A stretch of DNA of 20,034 nucleotides from Psilocybe azurescens. Lineage: Eukaryota; Basidiomycota; Agaricomycetes; Agaricales; Agrocybaceae. The stretch spans positions 1 to 20,034 of the forward strand of contig JAJIRX010000812.1 in assembly GCA_023853785.1 (NCBI GenBank), in the 5' to 3' direction. The notes beneath the pieces were generated by a model. The model made no database searches. It saw nothing but the letters and a program-made list of their open reading frames with translations, and was not told where the DNA came from. Shown one piece after another: positions 9,641 through 20,034 of this stretch (positions are counted from its first letter, which is position 1; the number at the start of each line of letters is the position of its first letter). Made by a program: the position numbers and the translations under genes.

Positions 9641-12600
9641 TTCTTCACCGACAAGTCCCGGATTTGATTTTTTGTTAGTCGATCGTCTTCTTGTCCAATG
9701 GATTGCGCCGACAGGCCTTTTTCTGACTTGGACTTAAGATGGTAAGGTCTAGCATTACTACTAGACCATGTCCCATCGTTTTCAACGGGTTTGACCTTTA
9801 TTTCCCTGGTGCGTATGCCAGTGTAGGATGCCAGGTAGTTTCATTATCAGCGGACTTATTCCATAGCATAAATGCCCTCACTGTGGGGTTCCTCAAGGTA
9901 TGATGAATTCCATCCAGTAAAAGACCGATATAGCGCAATCGTGTCACCTCATCCAAAACATTGAGTTCTCTGAACTCTTGCCGCAAGTACCCATTTATTC
10001 CTTTGGTTATTTTTTTAGCGTCGACCTCACTCATGATTATAGTACCTTCAGCGCTAGAACTTCTGGATAGACACGTATAATACGATGCGTGATCTTTACA
10101 GTGTTCTAAATGTACAACATTATAAAGTCTCGTTTTGCCTTGAGAAGCATAATCCGTCATGGCGAAATTGGGGAGCTAAAACTTGTTGACGCTGTATACT
10201 TATATTTGCACCGGATTTAAGGGTACACATCACACGAGTAGACGTGCGCGTAAGCGGAACAATGTTATCCGGAAGGTGAGGCAATCTAACGGTCTGCGGA
10301 GGGTTGTTCAACTTACGAACAGAGTGTCCAATACAGGCTTCCCAAACGGTCCCAGAGATGATTCCCAACCGACTACATTAGCCTCTTGACCTTTCGTAAT
10401 ACACACGGTTATCGTTATTGCGTATCATAACGGGCATTCCGATGCAACGAAAGCTTTGAAGCGACCTGCTCACTTGAACAAGGTGAACGTTTCCACAGGG
10501 CTTCCTGCAGCTTTGTAGACATCTTATAAGGTTTTTACCTCCAGATCTACCGACGCGCCCTCTGTTTCTTCTCGGTGTTTTACCTTCTTGCGTCCCAAGA
10601 TTATCAATGGAATAAAAATGACTTAATGTTTGATTTGTATCTTTGGCAAAACGCGCAGCCCCTTGCTCATTAAACCTATCCTTTTGATTGTTCCAAGCAG
10701 TTATAACAGATACGTTTCTGAACCTTTCATCTGATAACACATACATACCGTTTTTAGATAGCTTCGACGCAACTCTGGAGTTCAAATAATCAATGTCGGC
10801 CTGAGTGCACGAAGCGTAACGCATATTTTCCAAAGCGGTACGGAGTTTAGAGTCGTTTTCTGACTGTGTTATCTGTCTCATGTTTTGCTTCAGAATGACT
10901 ACTGTTGTAAATTGATGCCAGAAAATCTTTCCTAAGGTAGCTTCTTGATCGCTAGGTCGCATGCAGCGTCTTGAGTATTTTTGATTCCGGGGCTATAAAA
11001 CGGAAGATTTCCGACTGGCGGAAGCTGTGCAAAATCACCGCGAGAATCATTGACATACCCCCAAATACGGTATCATTGTTGAAGACTTGCGATAGTCGTT
11101 GACTGATGGCGAAAAGATCTCTAGATGACAACATAGATATTTCGTCGATAAAAATATACCGGACGCCTTGAAGTCTGGACCTGACATCATTTATTATCGC
11201 GCCTTCGTTCCTGGAGAAATCCTGTCCTTTATCGGAGCGAGAATGAATACCGAGTGCACTATGATATGTAGATCCTTAATTAATAGAGCAGCTGCAGTGG
11301 GTGGGTGCCAGCACGATGAAACGGTGAGATTCTCCACGCATTTCGAACATCTTAACGACTGCTTTGATGACTTGACTCTTACCAGTCCCGCCCATCCCAC
11401 CTAGATGCATTCGCAACTGATCAGGTGCCAAAGAACTCGCGTGATTTGCTATTATGCGGAAAGCTCTTTCTTGCTCCTCATTCAAGGTAAATTGAACCAC
11501 TATTCTGTCGACTGCATCATTCTGTTCCTGAATGTTTGCTCTATAGGATCTTAAAAGATAATCTGAAGACAACACCCTAACCTCATTTTCTCTGGAACGA
11601 GAGAAACCCGCACGTCCTCTTTCGTCGCTGGGAGGCACATACCCCGACAATTTTTCTTTGAAAAGTCTCGAGCGCTCAGATTTTATTAACGCCGCCCATG
11701 CGAGTGTGAGTCTTAGTGATCGAGGGAACAAATCGTCGTATGCATTATTAGCAGGCGACGCTGCATCACTTAGCAAACCAGATGACTTCAACAGATTGTC
11801 TACTGCAAGTTTACAATCAACTTCATGTCTGTATTTTACCAACTTCCTCGTAATCCATATATTCATCATTATCGTCTGGATTTACAAAGTCATCAATGTC
11901 TTCATCCATGGAATCATCGGCTATATCATTATACCTATTCGGGAACCACGCTTGCTCTCTTCCTTTTCAATTTGGCGCGATAATCATCGCGTGCATCGAG
12001 GCATTCATATCTCAAGTTAAAATTTTTAATCAACTGACTATGGCGATGTCTGAATTGATATGTGTTGAAAGCGTCTTCCCAATTTTGATCCGTAGTCTTC
12101 AAATCATCGCCAGATCTCCAGGGCTTGAAAAGGGTCAACATGGTGCAACAATAGTACTCTCTGTCGCCTTTATCAGGTCGTGGAAGTGGACCGCCCAAGA
12201 AATTAGGAACAGTGTCGTCTATGCTGTTCATTTCACACTTAACAAGGTGAGTGGAAGAGAGGGGGTGTTCATTCATAAAAGGAAAAACTGGCACGACCGC
12301 CGCCAAGCTTGGTGTCATCCAGGAGACAAACCTCTTCAGGGTAGTTTATATCTTCCGCAAAATGTGCCCTAGTTCAATTCGATTGTTCAGTCTCTCTAAC
12401 TCTTTCTTAGTACGTTTTACGCTCATACGTCTGAATCCACTCGAACAAGGACATATCACCAAACACGGCAGGTCTGTGCTTATAGTCGTCGACATTATTT
12501 GCTCCTGTGTAATTTCCTCGTGTTTGTTAAGCACCACTTGATCTTCCAATATATTGACGCCCGTAAGGTCTTCTACCGACATAGTCTCTTGCTCTTGTTC

Positions 12601-15600
12601 GTGAATATTTACAGTCGATCTCCAGTGACCCAGTATATCGCTGACATAGCTCTTCCACCAGAACGGCACGAATTTGTGATCCGTATAGTGGTCAGGGTTT
12701 CCTAATAAATACATCGATGCCATGGGTGATCCTATTTCCATCTTTGTTGACAATGAATTGACTATTTTTAACATTGTTCTTCTGCTGGCGTCGTTGCTTT
12801 CCATTTTCAAGTCATCTTCGGCATCGTTATCCTCCCTCTCAAACACATCATACATTGATGCAAAAATCTGGTATGTCTTTAATGCTGGTTTGCTGATATA
12901 GTCGGAAATGTACGAAACTATGGCTTTCACAGAAGTACCAGAAAGAAGACTGGAGACGTCAGTATTGGACCTGGTAAGATATGCGGCGCGGAGAAGGTGT
13001 TGATCATGGGCTCCAACTTCTTCAAAAAGATATGACCATCTTCATCAATCTTTGTTTTTGTATAGAGTTCGAGGAAAGCGAGCCTTGCAGTTCCCATTCT
13101 GATCGAGACAGCCTTTTGGTCCTTTAGTCGCCTGTTTATTAGCAGTAGCCTTCGGCTGCTTGCTTTGATCGATATCAACTGTAGTGCACTTATGAACATT
13201 CGATCTCAGGATTATGTCATCTACCGTGTTTTTAAATAATTGCCACCAACTGTGGTTGGCACTGCACGCATAGCAATGATCCGTTGTATTATCGGACTCG
13301 ATACAGGAAGAAGGTGCTGCAACAGGTAACGTCAACGTAGGGTCGCAATAATCGCCATCTCCAGACGCCTTGAGGACATCCGGGTCACCGAGTATCTCAT
13401 GAACCCCGCCAACCGTATGGTCTGAAAACTGAGGAATTTTATCCTTGACAGACTGCATATCGCCCGTGATAAATTCTCCTCGATGGGCACCTTCTAAATA
13501 CGCAACGATTTCATTTTGAAAAGCAGAATCACCACTCATTATGCGATCTCTAATTTCTTGTGGGGAGAAAGCACCTTCAATCCATAACAATAGATGCAGA
13601 TGTAGAGTGAGTCTTCCTTGTTGTTCAACTGTACCGTAATACGCAGAAGTCTTACCGTATAGCCCTGTGTTTCCAGTGCCTACACCCAGTACGTGTTTAA
13701 TAAACAGCTGAACGATCAGATGAAAACCGCGCGGCCGCCACTGGATTCTGAGCCACGAGCCTATTTCGTTCAGAAGAAGATAAAATATCAGGTTTGAAAG
13801 TCGTGTCTTCCTGTGCGTAGTATATACAAATAGGATGTCGATTATCCGCTGGAGACAAAGTTATAAACCATAGAGGACAACCTCTGAAAGACAGTAAGGA
13901 CCATATCTCGTTTCGCATGTACTTTTTGCTGTGATAGAACCTTTGACGTAGCCTCCTATATGATCAAGATCATCCAATATCTTGAAGCAAGCTGATTCCT
14001 GCTCATTTGCAGGTCTAACATGATCACCGTTAGCTAGTCGAGTGGTGATGTCGTTGAGTACTGTCTTATCCAATGTGATAAGTCTTCTGGATATATCATT
14101 AAAGGTACGTCGTTTGGCAACAAGAAAACTCCCAGTGATACCACCTTTTAATTGTTCATGATTGAACGCGACAATGGGAAAGTACAGGTCACGTTGGAAT
14201 CTTTTATCGTGATACAGAAGAAGATGACGTTTGTGATCTATTTCGTGATTTTCTTTTGAGCGAGAACTGTCCAATACCGCCGTAACCATAGGGAAAGAGC
14301 CACGGGAACATCTGAGGGTAGGCTTGTGGATTATCGTACATTGATTGAGGAGTACTGTCGTGACCTATTCCAAGAAACCTGCCCTCGTTTTCTATATGTC
14401 GAAGAGCACAGGCCTTTAGTGCTTGTATCGTCATGTTCCCGTAGTCAGCACCACTTAAACCGTGAACAGTAAAAGGGCACGGGAAGACCCTTCTTCCTGT
14501 TCAGCATCATGCACACTCATCGTTGCAGCTATACGATTAGAATCATCGTCCTTTCTTGAAAATCAACAGTAACAGGGACACCTACAAGAGGATATGACTC
14601 TATATTTTCCTTCGATATTTCTAGATCAGTGTAATCGCAATGGTTTAATTTGAGCCATTCCAGTGCCTCCACAACCTTGTTACGACGAACGAGCATTGGA
14701 GAGCGATTGAAGTCGTCTTCAGTCGGCTGTGACGGTCCAGTAAATACGAAAGCCAGTACTTCGTTCATCTCGGTTCTCGAAGGAGGCAGCTTGTGATATA
14801 CCTTGACAGTAGGATTGGAATACATTATTACATTAGCCGTCATCTTAGCTCTGCCTGATGACACCCTGACGAGACAGCGGTTATGCCAATTCGCGATACC
14901 ATCATACACTCAGCAAATGACATACCTTGTAGCTGCGGAGGAACATTGCCCAACCAAAGACTATTAGCGAGTGCATATTTCGGCACGCGATCACGACGTA
15001 TGGCACTCGCACAAGACGTGCAAATAGATGAACAAGTATTGTCTAACACAGGGCCAGGTATATCTTGGATCGGCTCGTGTATTTTCTCTCTACTCGTGTA
15101 GCACCATTGACCACGAGAACGTCTAAAGGATGATTGAATTCTGATTGATTCAGTAAATCTGTACATGGCCGAAGAAGACCACATACCATACAACCGCCTT
15201 CTTCCAAGACAGAAGGCGATGAATCCGAGCAAAATCCATTTATGATATTTTCGACAAGCTCTTTATCTGGCGGTGGAGGAGGAAAAACAGGCGACATGGT
15301 TATATCATTGAACTGAGTGTCATCTAATTGATATGGTTATTGGTTATTGACAGCATCGCAGACAGTGGGTTCCATGATAATGTCATCAACATTACTTCTC
15401 GATAGTCTCTTCTGCTGTCTATTGTATATGCGCTTGAGCTCTAACGTCGGCATCAACAGGTCTGCTTTCAGTTCGTTCGAAGACGCAAACATGATCTGTG
15501 CAGACACCGCACGAATGATCGCCTATAGATTCATTTAACTGCGATCTGGACATTCTAGATGTCTGCTGTAGTATTCCATGCGTTTTGGATATCAACACAA

Positions 15601-16422
15601 TATCTGAGACAGACAGCCACATAGTAGCTTCAAGTAAAGAAAACCTTCCCAACACAAAACAACGACTGCCAGTAACTTTTTCATTGAGAACACTGGACAG
15701 TTGCTCAATGTTCGTCAGATACTTAACAAATCTGTATTGAGAATTGTCGTTGAATGATACGCAGGCATCATGTACGACCACACGATCCTTCAGTAAATCT
15801 GGAGAAACAAAATGGATAGGCCTCTTAATGTCATTGGATGGACATTGTGACGTGGATCGACTGACCTTTGCATTGCCGCGGTTACCAGCAGCTCGAATGC
15901 ACATACATGGCGCATACACGTAGAGCATGTATGTTCTCTGATGGCATCCAATATATGATTGCGAGTGGTCTTCGTTGTGAGTCGAGATATGCCATGAATC
16001 TTTGCAATAGATAGTAGCTCTGCAACATTCAGCCACTGAGAGCATTCATAAAGGGTGAACCTGGCAAGAACCACACTGTTATCATCAAACGTGGACTGTA
16101 AGAGATTGTCTGTGAGCAGATATCTGACAAATCGATAGGTGGCAGTAGAATCAAAAGTAGCGCACCCATCCAGTCTTATTACATGCGGCCCTAGCATGTC
16201 CGAAGATACGATGCGGGACACCCCCACCTTGTAATACATCATAATCGCGAACATACGACGATCGATAGCGGTGCCAGATAGAGTGTAATCTGCATTGAAA
16301 GCGCCGACTTTATTTGGGTGAACGTCCGACTGCATGTCGATACCGGGAACATGCAAATATGAGACATGGGGGACCTGCAGAGAGTTGTACAGCACATATA
16401 ACCCAGAAAAATAATCGTACAT
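8774..16422 (-). CDS. Helitron Rep/helicase polyprotein with C-terminal USP-like domain (frame-broken)
   Basis: Reading minus, the order is: duplicated His/Cys N-terminal domain (15476-16206), Pro-rich FPPPPPD and DUF6570 (about 14562-15297), Helitron_like_N with Rep HUH nuclease (about 12889-14520), a conserved linker with DREYYCCTMLTLFKPWR (about 12150) and an acidic stretch (about 11880-11940), PIF1-type helicase (about 10060-11500), and a USP-like cysteine protease domain (8774 to about 9640). The protein would be roughly 2,500 residues. It stops at TAA 8774-8776. At least 16 single-base frame changes occur, several in homopolymers (for example 13923-13927 and 13723-13726), but all catalytic motifs survive and only one in-frame stop (15344-15346) was seen. 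The start is uncertain: ATG at 16420-16422 opens the best frame, but an intron with donor GTATGT near 16549 could add upstream exons. The nearest downstream gene is convergent. Confidence 0.9.
10059..11500 (-). other. PIF1-type superfamily 1B helicase domain
   Basis: This domain unwinds DNA 5'-3' during Helitron transposition. Walker A is GGMGGTGKS (11375-11401), motif Ia is VLAPT near 11305, followed after a frame change by STYHSALGIHSR (about 11240-11275). Walker B is FIDEIS (11135-11152), motif III is ILAGDFAQLPPVG across a frame change near 11010-11045, and motifs V and VI are TDYASQGKT (10131-10160) and SYYTCLSRS (about 10059-10084). A GMPVMIRNND segment lies near 10415. Frame changes occur near 11300, 11040, 10390 and 10160. 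All ATPase motifs are intact. Confidence 0.92.
12889..14520 (-). other. Helitron_like_N / Rep HUH endonuclease domain
   Basis: This is the single-strand DNA nicking and joining nuclease of the Helitron. It begins with FPCPFTVHGL and the PWLFPYGYGGIGQ motif (about 14280-14320), continues with LLYHDKRFQRD and WFITLSPADNRHP (about 13835-13875), and has the metal-binding HLH motif at 13594-13602 (LTLHLHLLLW). The two-tyrosine catalytic motif YISDYISK is at 12889-12912. Between them lies a CLDQNGNCKARFPR segment (about 13065-13110), typical of Helitron proteins. Frame changes lie near 14485, 14270, 13925, 13725, 13070 and 12982; the ones at 13923-13927 and 13723-13726 are in homopolymers. Confidence 0.92.
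14562..15297 (-). other. DUF6570 region of the Helitron protein
   Basis: The segment starts MSPVFPPPPPDKELVENII and carries CSDSSPSVLEEGGCMVCG, then CSSICTSCASAI, VPKYALANSLWLGNVP and, after a frame change near 14890, HNRCLVRVSSGRAKM. This is the conserved domain (DUF6570) found upstream of Helitron_like_N in many fungal Helitron proteins; its role is unknown. Paired cysteines (CxxC twice) suggest metal binding. Frame changes lie near 15100, 14890 and 14562. Confidence 0.8.
15344..15346 (-). other. In-frame TAA between the N-terminal repeats and DUF6570
   Basis: On the minus strand the frame that carries the FPPPPPD segment reads back through a TAA here. It sits inside a tandem 7-base duplication on the plus strand (GGTTATT twice, about 15335-15348), so it may reflect a local indel rather than a base substitution. 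It is the only apparent nonsense site noted in the Helitron coding region that is not explained by a nearby frame change. Confidence 0.5.
15476..15805 (-). repeat. N-terminal His/Cys domain, copy B
   Basis: This is the second of two homologous protein segments of about 105-110 residues. Shared features, in order: S-x-D-[LM]-L, YRFV[KR]YL, [AG]RF[ST]LxE, W-L-[SN]-V-[AS]-[ED], I[AS]K[IT]HGI, and a terminal H-[ST]-C-x-x-C-x-x-HVC-x-FE cluster. The terminal cluster looks like a zinc-binding motif, and the helix-rich IAK-HGI part resembles a SAP-like helix pair. It lies directly before the DUF6570 region. Confidence 0.75.
15892..16206 (-). repeat. N-terminal His/Cys domain, copy A
   Basis: This is the first copy of the duplicated domain, reading SSDMLG ... 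YRFVRYLL ... ARFTLYECSQWLNVAELLS, then IAKIHGI and a closing HTCSTCMRHVCAFE cluster. It aligns with copy B over its full length apart from a short insertion in B. A one-base frame change near 15830 separates the copies. I do not recognise it as a named domain. Confidence 0.75.
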
Positions 16423-17659
16423 AAAACATGTTTCGCTGCCATTGGACTGTTCGTGTTACCGCGGTAGGTAGGGACATACACAACCGATGAAAATGTTTAG
16501 AATATGGCATGATATGGCAAAATAGCGTCAAAGATACCAACATACCAAATCTTGTAATATGTGTCATAGATGTGCACCATCTATGATCATGGTCTACAAT
16601 GTTATCGGAAAGTAGAGGATGCAAAGTGCATGTCTCATGACACTCTGGTTTAATACATAGTAGCCAATAAACGCAAATAACCTGATGGGAAATAGTGACA
16701 AGAAAGCTTTCAAGCATGCACATGGGTAATAAGCAAAAATGTCTAATTGGGCATTATATGGCGCAGATCTTTTGATAGGCATACACAATGGGTACAGCTG
16801 AACAGCACGCGAACCGATGGCGCATGCTTCGAAACTATATCCACAGGTACAATGAAAAACACGTATAAATGGAGAGTATAAGGCAGGTTCCTGCAGACAT
16901 GGAACGATGCAATTCAACGGCGTCTGACCGCTCAATACGAAATCAATAGCCAACATGGAAGAGTTGACCGACGATAGCATGGCAGTAACCATATGCGAGT
17001 GCACTGGCACTTTCTGTAGATAAAAAGCGTAAGTGCCATCGCGCACGGTGCTTATTATTAACAACTGCAGACGCAGTAAGAAGTACTACATGATACAAAG
17101 ACAGTAAGCTAAATCGCCGGAATAAAAAAGAGAAGTAGAAATGACAAACGCACGTAGAGCCAAAGCGACAGCAGCGAAAAGCGGGGAAGAAAAATAACAG
17201 AGGTGCATGTAGGTACCTCGTATGTCAAATGTTAGACAGATATAAAGAGCTGAGATCATATGAACAACACACACCACTTAGTCTTATATACTCGGGTTTT
17301 GGTGTAGAAATCAAGGAGACGGAACCAGTAAGCATGAAATGTCAGATAATAAAGATCAACATCCGGGCATAGGATGTAGAAATGACGACGAGCGATACCA
17401 GCTAAGTTGCATTGATCAATATTGAGTGGAGCTGAATTCAATCATTTAAAAAAAAATAGGAACAAAAAAAAAAAAACGATCGAAATAAATCGTATACGAC
17501 TGAAGAGAAAAGCGGAGCAATACACAAATAACCGAGGCAATCAAACTACGGTAAGGACGATGCGAAGATACGGAGAAATGAAGAGGAAAAAATCTAGGAG
17601 GGTCCGTGTATAATCTAATCTATGGTCTATGGAAGTCTACGAAAAGCGCACGATGTTAT
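16423..17659. other. Probable Helitron 5' region; no supported gene
   Basis: A minus-strand open frame of 156 codons (16594-17064) has no recognisable motif and cysteine/tyrosine-rich composition, so I do not call it a gene. A possible intron on the minus strand has donor GTATGT near 16549 and acceptor ACACGAACAG near 16451, which would feed into the Helitron protein. The stretch 17445-17480 is A-rich with runs of 9 and 13 A. The Helitron 5' TC end should lie here but could not be placed. Confidence 0.4.
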
Positions 17660-20034
17660 CTAAGCATATTCCTCCTCTTCGACATCAGAAAAATTGTCGG
17701 CATATTCAGTGGCAAATAGAATGGCGAAGATAATATTCGTGGACAGATAGAACGCCTTATCTTTCTCATATTGAGTCATGGTGTAAGCGACCACTACAAA
17801 GGAGTTCGGAGGAATTTCACCATGCCACAGCGGCAAAGTCTCGGCTATGCGGTCAAGGTCGTTTTTAAAGTTAAACGGATAATCACGAGAATCATAAACA
17901 GGAACTATGCACGGTACAGATCAGAGTTCAACACGTAAATTTGTAGATATAAGCGGAAAGTCTTACTGGTGTCATTAGCGTCCAACAGGGACTTGAAACC
18001 CGTATTAGGCTTGATAATCCTGGTGCTTGCCATCCATTTAGTTTCAGGTTGGTCAGACAATATACCAGGATGCCTAGGCTGCTTAATGGGAGAAACAGAG
18101 TCGCGATCGGCTGTATGCAATACTATTAACGAAAGCACTGTAAAGGCTATCAAGGACAAGAGGAGCACTTACCCTTTGATCCCATAGTTCCAAAAGATAA
18201 AACACCATCACGAATCTGAGCAACCATCACTTTGTGACCAAAAACCATACAAGCAAAACCCGAAACGTTCCCACTCCTGGTGGTGGTAGTGACCAGTAAG
18301 GTATTTGTTACGAAGGGCATGTAGAGATGGTTCCAGAATACAAGAATCGCGAGAAAGAAGGGGACTCAAGCAGACAGCGGTAACGTTATTGCACTGAAGG
18401 ATGGCACGTTACGATCATTTGAGGTGTACAAAATGTTGACATCAAGAGGAGATACTCGAGAAGGGTTGATAAAATTCTTGTGTCGCTGGAAAGTGACAGC
18501 ACGATAAGCATTACTGAAAAGGAGCAAAAAAAAAAAAAAAAATCAACGTAAGACATTTGTACAAAAATGGAAGACTTACTCGTAGTCCAGGTTTGGGCAT
18601 TGTTCAGCCCAATGTTCAAAGTTGACTAAAGACATTGGAGCGCTAACAGCAGCCGTGTTCCATGTTCGCAAAATACCGTGACTGAAACACCTCAAAATGA
18701 ATACAACAGATATAATAAAGAAAGACAGCAGGGAAATAGGTACCGAAGATTAGGCAAGCCCTCATATGTGTCGTTTAAAAGGTTGACCTGCAATTCCTTG
18801 ATCTTGGTGACCTCACATTTATTAGGTAAGGTGCTAGAATGACGAGAGCAAGCCATTACAAAAGGCAAAGTAAAGACGATGAGATAAAAAGTCACTCACG
18901 TAACTTTAAATTTCATTGTGTCTTGAAACTTGGTGCCGCTGCCCAACATATTGGTAGTGGGACGGGAGGGCACAACGTCCTTGAAGGCTCTGCGAATAGG
19001 TGTCGGCGTAACAGGAGGCTCGAGTGCAGATGCGACGGGTGCAGAAGCGCTCGAGTTGCCAACCACAGAATCTGCAGGTGCGCGGCATATTGATGGCGCC
19101 ATTGCTGTGGAATAGAAGTTAGCGATGTAATACATATAATACATTCAGGAACAAGAACATATTAATCGACGCACGTAAAATCGGAGGTCATATCGGCAGG
19201 CGAATCCATAACCATTGCTTCATCATCCGAACCTGCGATGTCCGCTGTCGAAGATGACTGACGCGGAGCGTTGATGTTCTCTATCGACAAACTCACGACG
19301 ACTCGCCTTAATGGCCTCCCTGTTAACACACAACAGAATTAAAGACAGACATCAGACGCATTAGATGAGCAACACATACGACAGGAGAACAACTTCATCT
19401 CGATGGATGAGATCGCCGTCAGGAAGTATGACACGTTTGACCTTCCTTTGCCTTTCTTCTCCCTGCACGCGAGTAAGCAATAAATAACATGTTAGATAAT
19501 CAAATGAAATCACGAAGTTTTGATGACCACGGGTGACGCTAAGAAGGGTTGTCGCTATCATCTTCGACCTCAAGGAGCTGAGAGGAAACTTCCAACTTAA
19601 GCGGTGACACAGAGAGACTAGAAAAAGTAAGAATGAGCAGTGAGGATAAAATATAAGAGACACCTACTCTAGGGCAACATTATTTTTAGCTTTACTTTTC
19701 TTCGAAGAGATGGGAACGGATCTAGATTGAACAGTTCATTTAGTAATCGAACGCAGGCGAAATAGACATGTCAACGATACACGTTGTGGTCCTCATTGTC
19801 ATACAACTTGTCAGAAGAAGGCTTTTTTTAACAACGATTTCAGGCATCTGGACATCAGCTTTAGCAGCACGACCATTACGGACGGCAATGCGCGACCTGA
19901 TTTGGCATTCAATCGACCGGAGGACTTGTGATTGAACCTTTAACGTAAACATGAATGTTGTATGTCACAAATGAAGTAGGAATACTCACCCCAGACTCGA
20001 CAACCTCGACACTGGAGTCATCAACGATGATCGC
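17660..20034 (-). CDS. Spliced protein of unknown function, partial (5' end off the window)
   Basis: I do not recognise a named family. Exons read on minus: 19380-19462, 19175-19319, 18900-19104, 18744-18833, 18580-18681, 18173-18513, 17967-18122 and 17660-17905, with stop TAG at 17660-17662; further exons lie between 19520 and 20034. Introns are 50-70 bp; one (18514-18579) contains a T16 tract. The N-terminal part is low-complexity and acidic/basic (STADIAGSDDEAMVMDSP), then Ala/Ser/Pro-rich. The body has GLPNLRHGILRTWNTAA, NFINPSRVSPLDV and MVFGHKVMVAQIRDG, and the C-terminus has IPVYDSRDYPFNF, GEIPPNSFVVVAYT and an acidic tail. Frame changes occur in exon 18173-18513 and at the 19104 junction. 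I have an impression of similar uncharacterised multi-copy agaricomycete proteins, so it may be mobile-element linked. Confidence 0.65.
18524..18541. repeat. A/T homopolymer tract inside an intron
   Basis: A run of about 16 A on the plus strand (T on the coding strand) lies in the intron 18514-18579 and supplies the polypyrimidine tract just before the acceptor TTTTCAG. It is a likely site of sequencing length error. Confidence 0.7.

Larger units (their letters stand above)
8679..17100 (-). mobile_element. Autonomous Helitron (rolling-circle transposon); both ends unresolved
   Basis: The element is defined by its Rep/Hel protein (8774-16422, minus). Helitrons transpose by a peel-and-paste, rolling-circle mechanism and insert between A and T, with a 5' TC end and a 3' CTRR end preceded by a hairpin. 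On this orientation the 3' end lies at low coordinates. I could not identify a convincing hairpin plus CTRR in 8679-8773, so the element either ends there with a poor hairpin or continues left past the small gene and perhaps the RFC1 remnant. The 5' TC end should lie between 16423 and the right-hand gene. The given limits are provisional. Confidence 0.85.

Noticed and set aside
11896..12372. 158-codon plus-strand open frame opposite the Helitron
   Set aside because: It is a shadow frame: the minus strand here encodes the conserved Helitron linker (DREYYCCTMLTLFKPWR).
16594..17064. 156-codon minus-strand open frame upstream of the Helitron protein
   Set aside because: There are no motifs, no alignment to the duplicated N-terminal domain that I trust, and the composition does not look like the neighbouring coding exons. 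It may be the 5' untranslated or terminal region of the element.
17445..17480. A-rich runs as a possible LINE or retrocopy poly(A) tail
   Set aside because: No reverse transcriptase, endonuclease or target-site duplication was found nearby, and other A/T runs occur in introns of this window.
1..20034. CRISPR arrays, tRNA or rRNA genes, bacterial operons
   Set aside because: No regularly spaced repeats, no cloverleaf or rRNA-like blocks seen by eye, and gene structure is clearly eukaryotic.

Overview
The window looks like nuclear DNA of a filamentous fungus, most likely a basidiomycete (Agaricomycete-like). The evidence is genes on both strands split by many short GT-AG introns of about 45-70 bp, a replication factor C large-subunit (RFC1) sequence, an NGN/KOW (Spt5-like) protein, and a Helitron whose protein has the DUF6570 - Helitron_like_N - PIF1 helicase order common in mushroom-forming fungi. 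The species assignment is inference. No bacterial operon structure, rRNA, tRNA or CRISPR was seen.

Layout, left to right. (1) 1-2540: weakly coding; a possible spliced membrane-protein gene on + (about 1223-2365). (2) About 2639-5213, minus: a spliced Spt5-like protein with an acidic N-terminus, NGN-like region, at least three KOW-like segments and a conserved C-terminal part. (3) About 6063-7292, plus: RFC1 N-terminus, BRCT domain and part of the AAA+ domain, with introns kept. The Walker A region is missing and the gene stops just after Walker B, so it is a remnant. (4) 7326-7357: a perfect 12-bp inverted repeat. (5) 7767-8678, plus: a clean five-exon model for a 117-residue protein with an N-terminal membrane segment. 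(6) 8774-16422, minus: the coding part of an autonomous Helitron, reading as one protein of about 2,500 residues. In order it has two copies of a novel-looking His/Cys domain, DUF6570, the Rep (HUH) nuclease, a PIF1-type helicase, and a C-terminal cysteine-protease-like domain that resembles ubiquitin-specific proteases. (7) 16423-17659: no convincing gene; it should hold the Helitron 5' end. (8) 17660 to the right edge, minus: a spliced gene of unknown function that runs off the window.

All the long coding regions are cut by single-base frame changes, often in homopolymers, while nonsense changes are almost absent (one in-frame TAA noted in the Helitron). This holds for the Helitron, the Spt5-like gene, RFC1 and the right-hand gene. 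It fits uncorrected long-read indels better than ordinary decay. The missing RFC1 block is a separate, larger event. The most interesting signals are the USP-like domain and duplicated N-terminal domain of the Helitron, and the broken RFC1 copy plus a small membrane-protein gene packed against the Helitron 3' side, which raises the possibility of gene capture.
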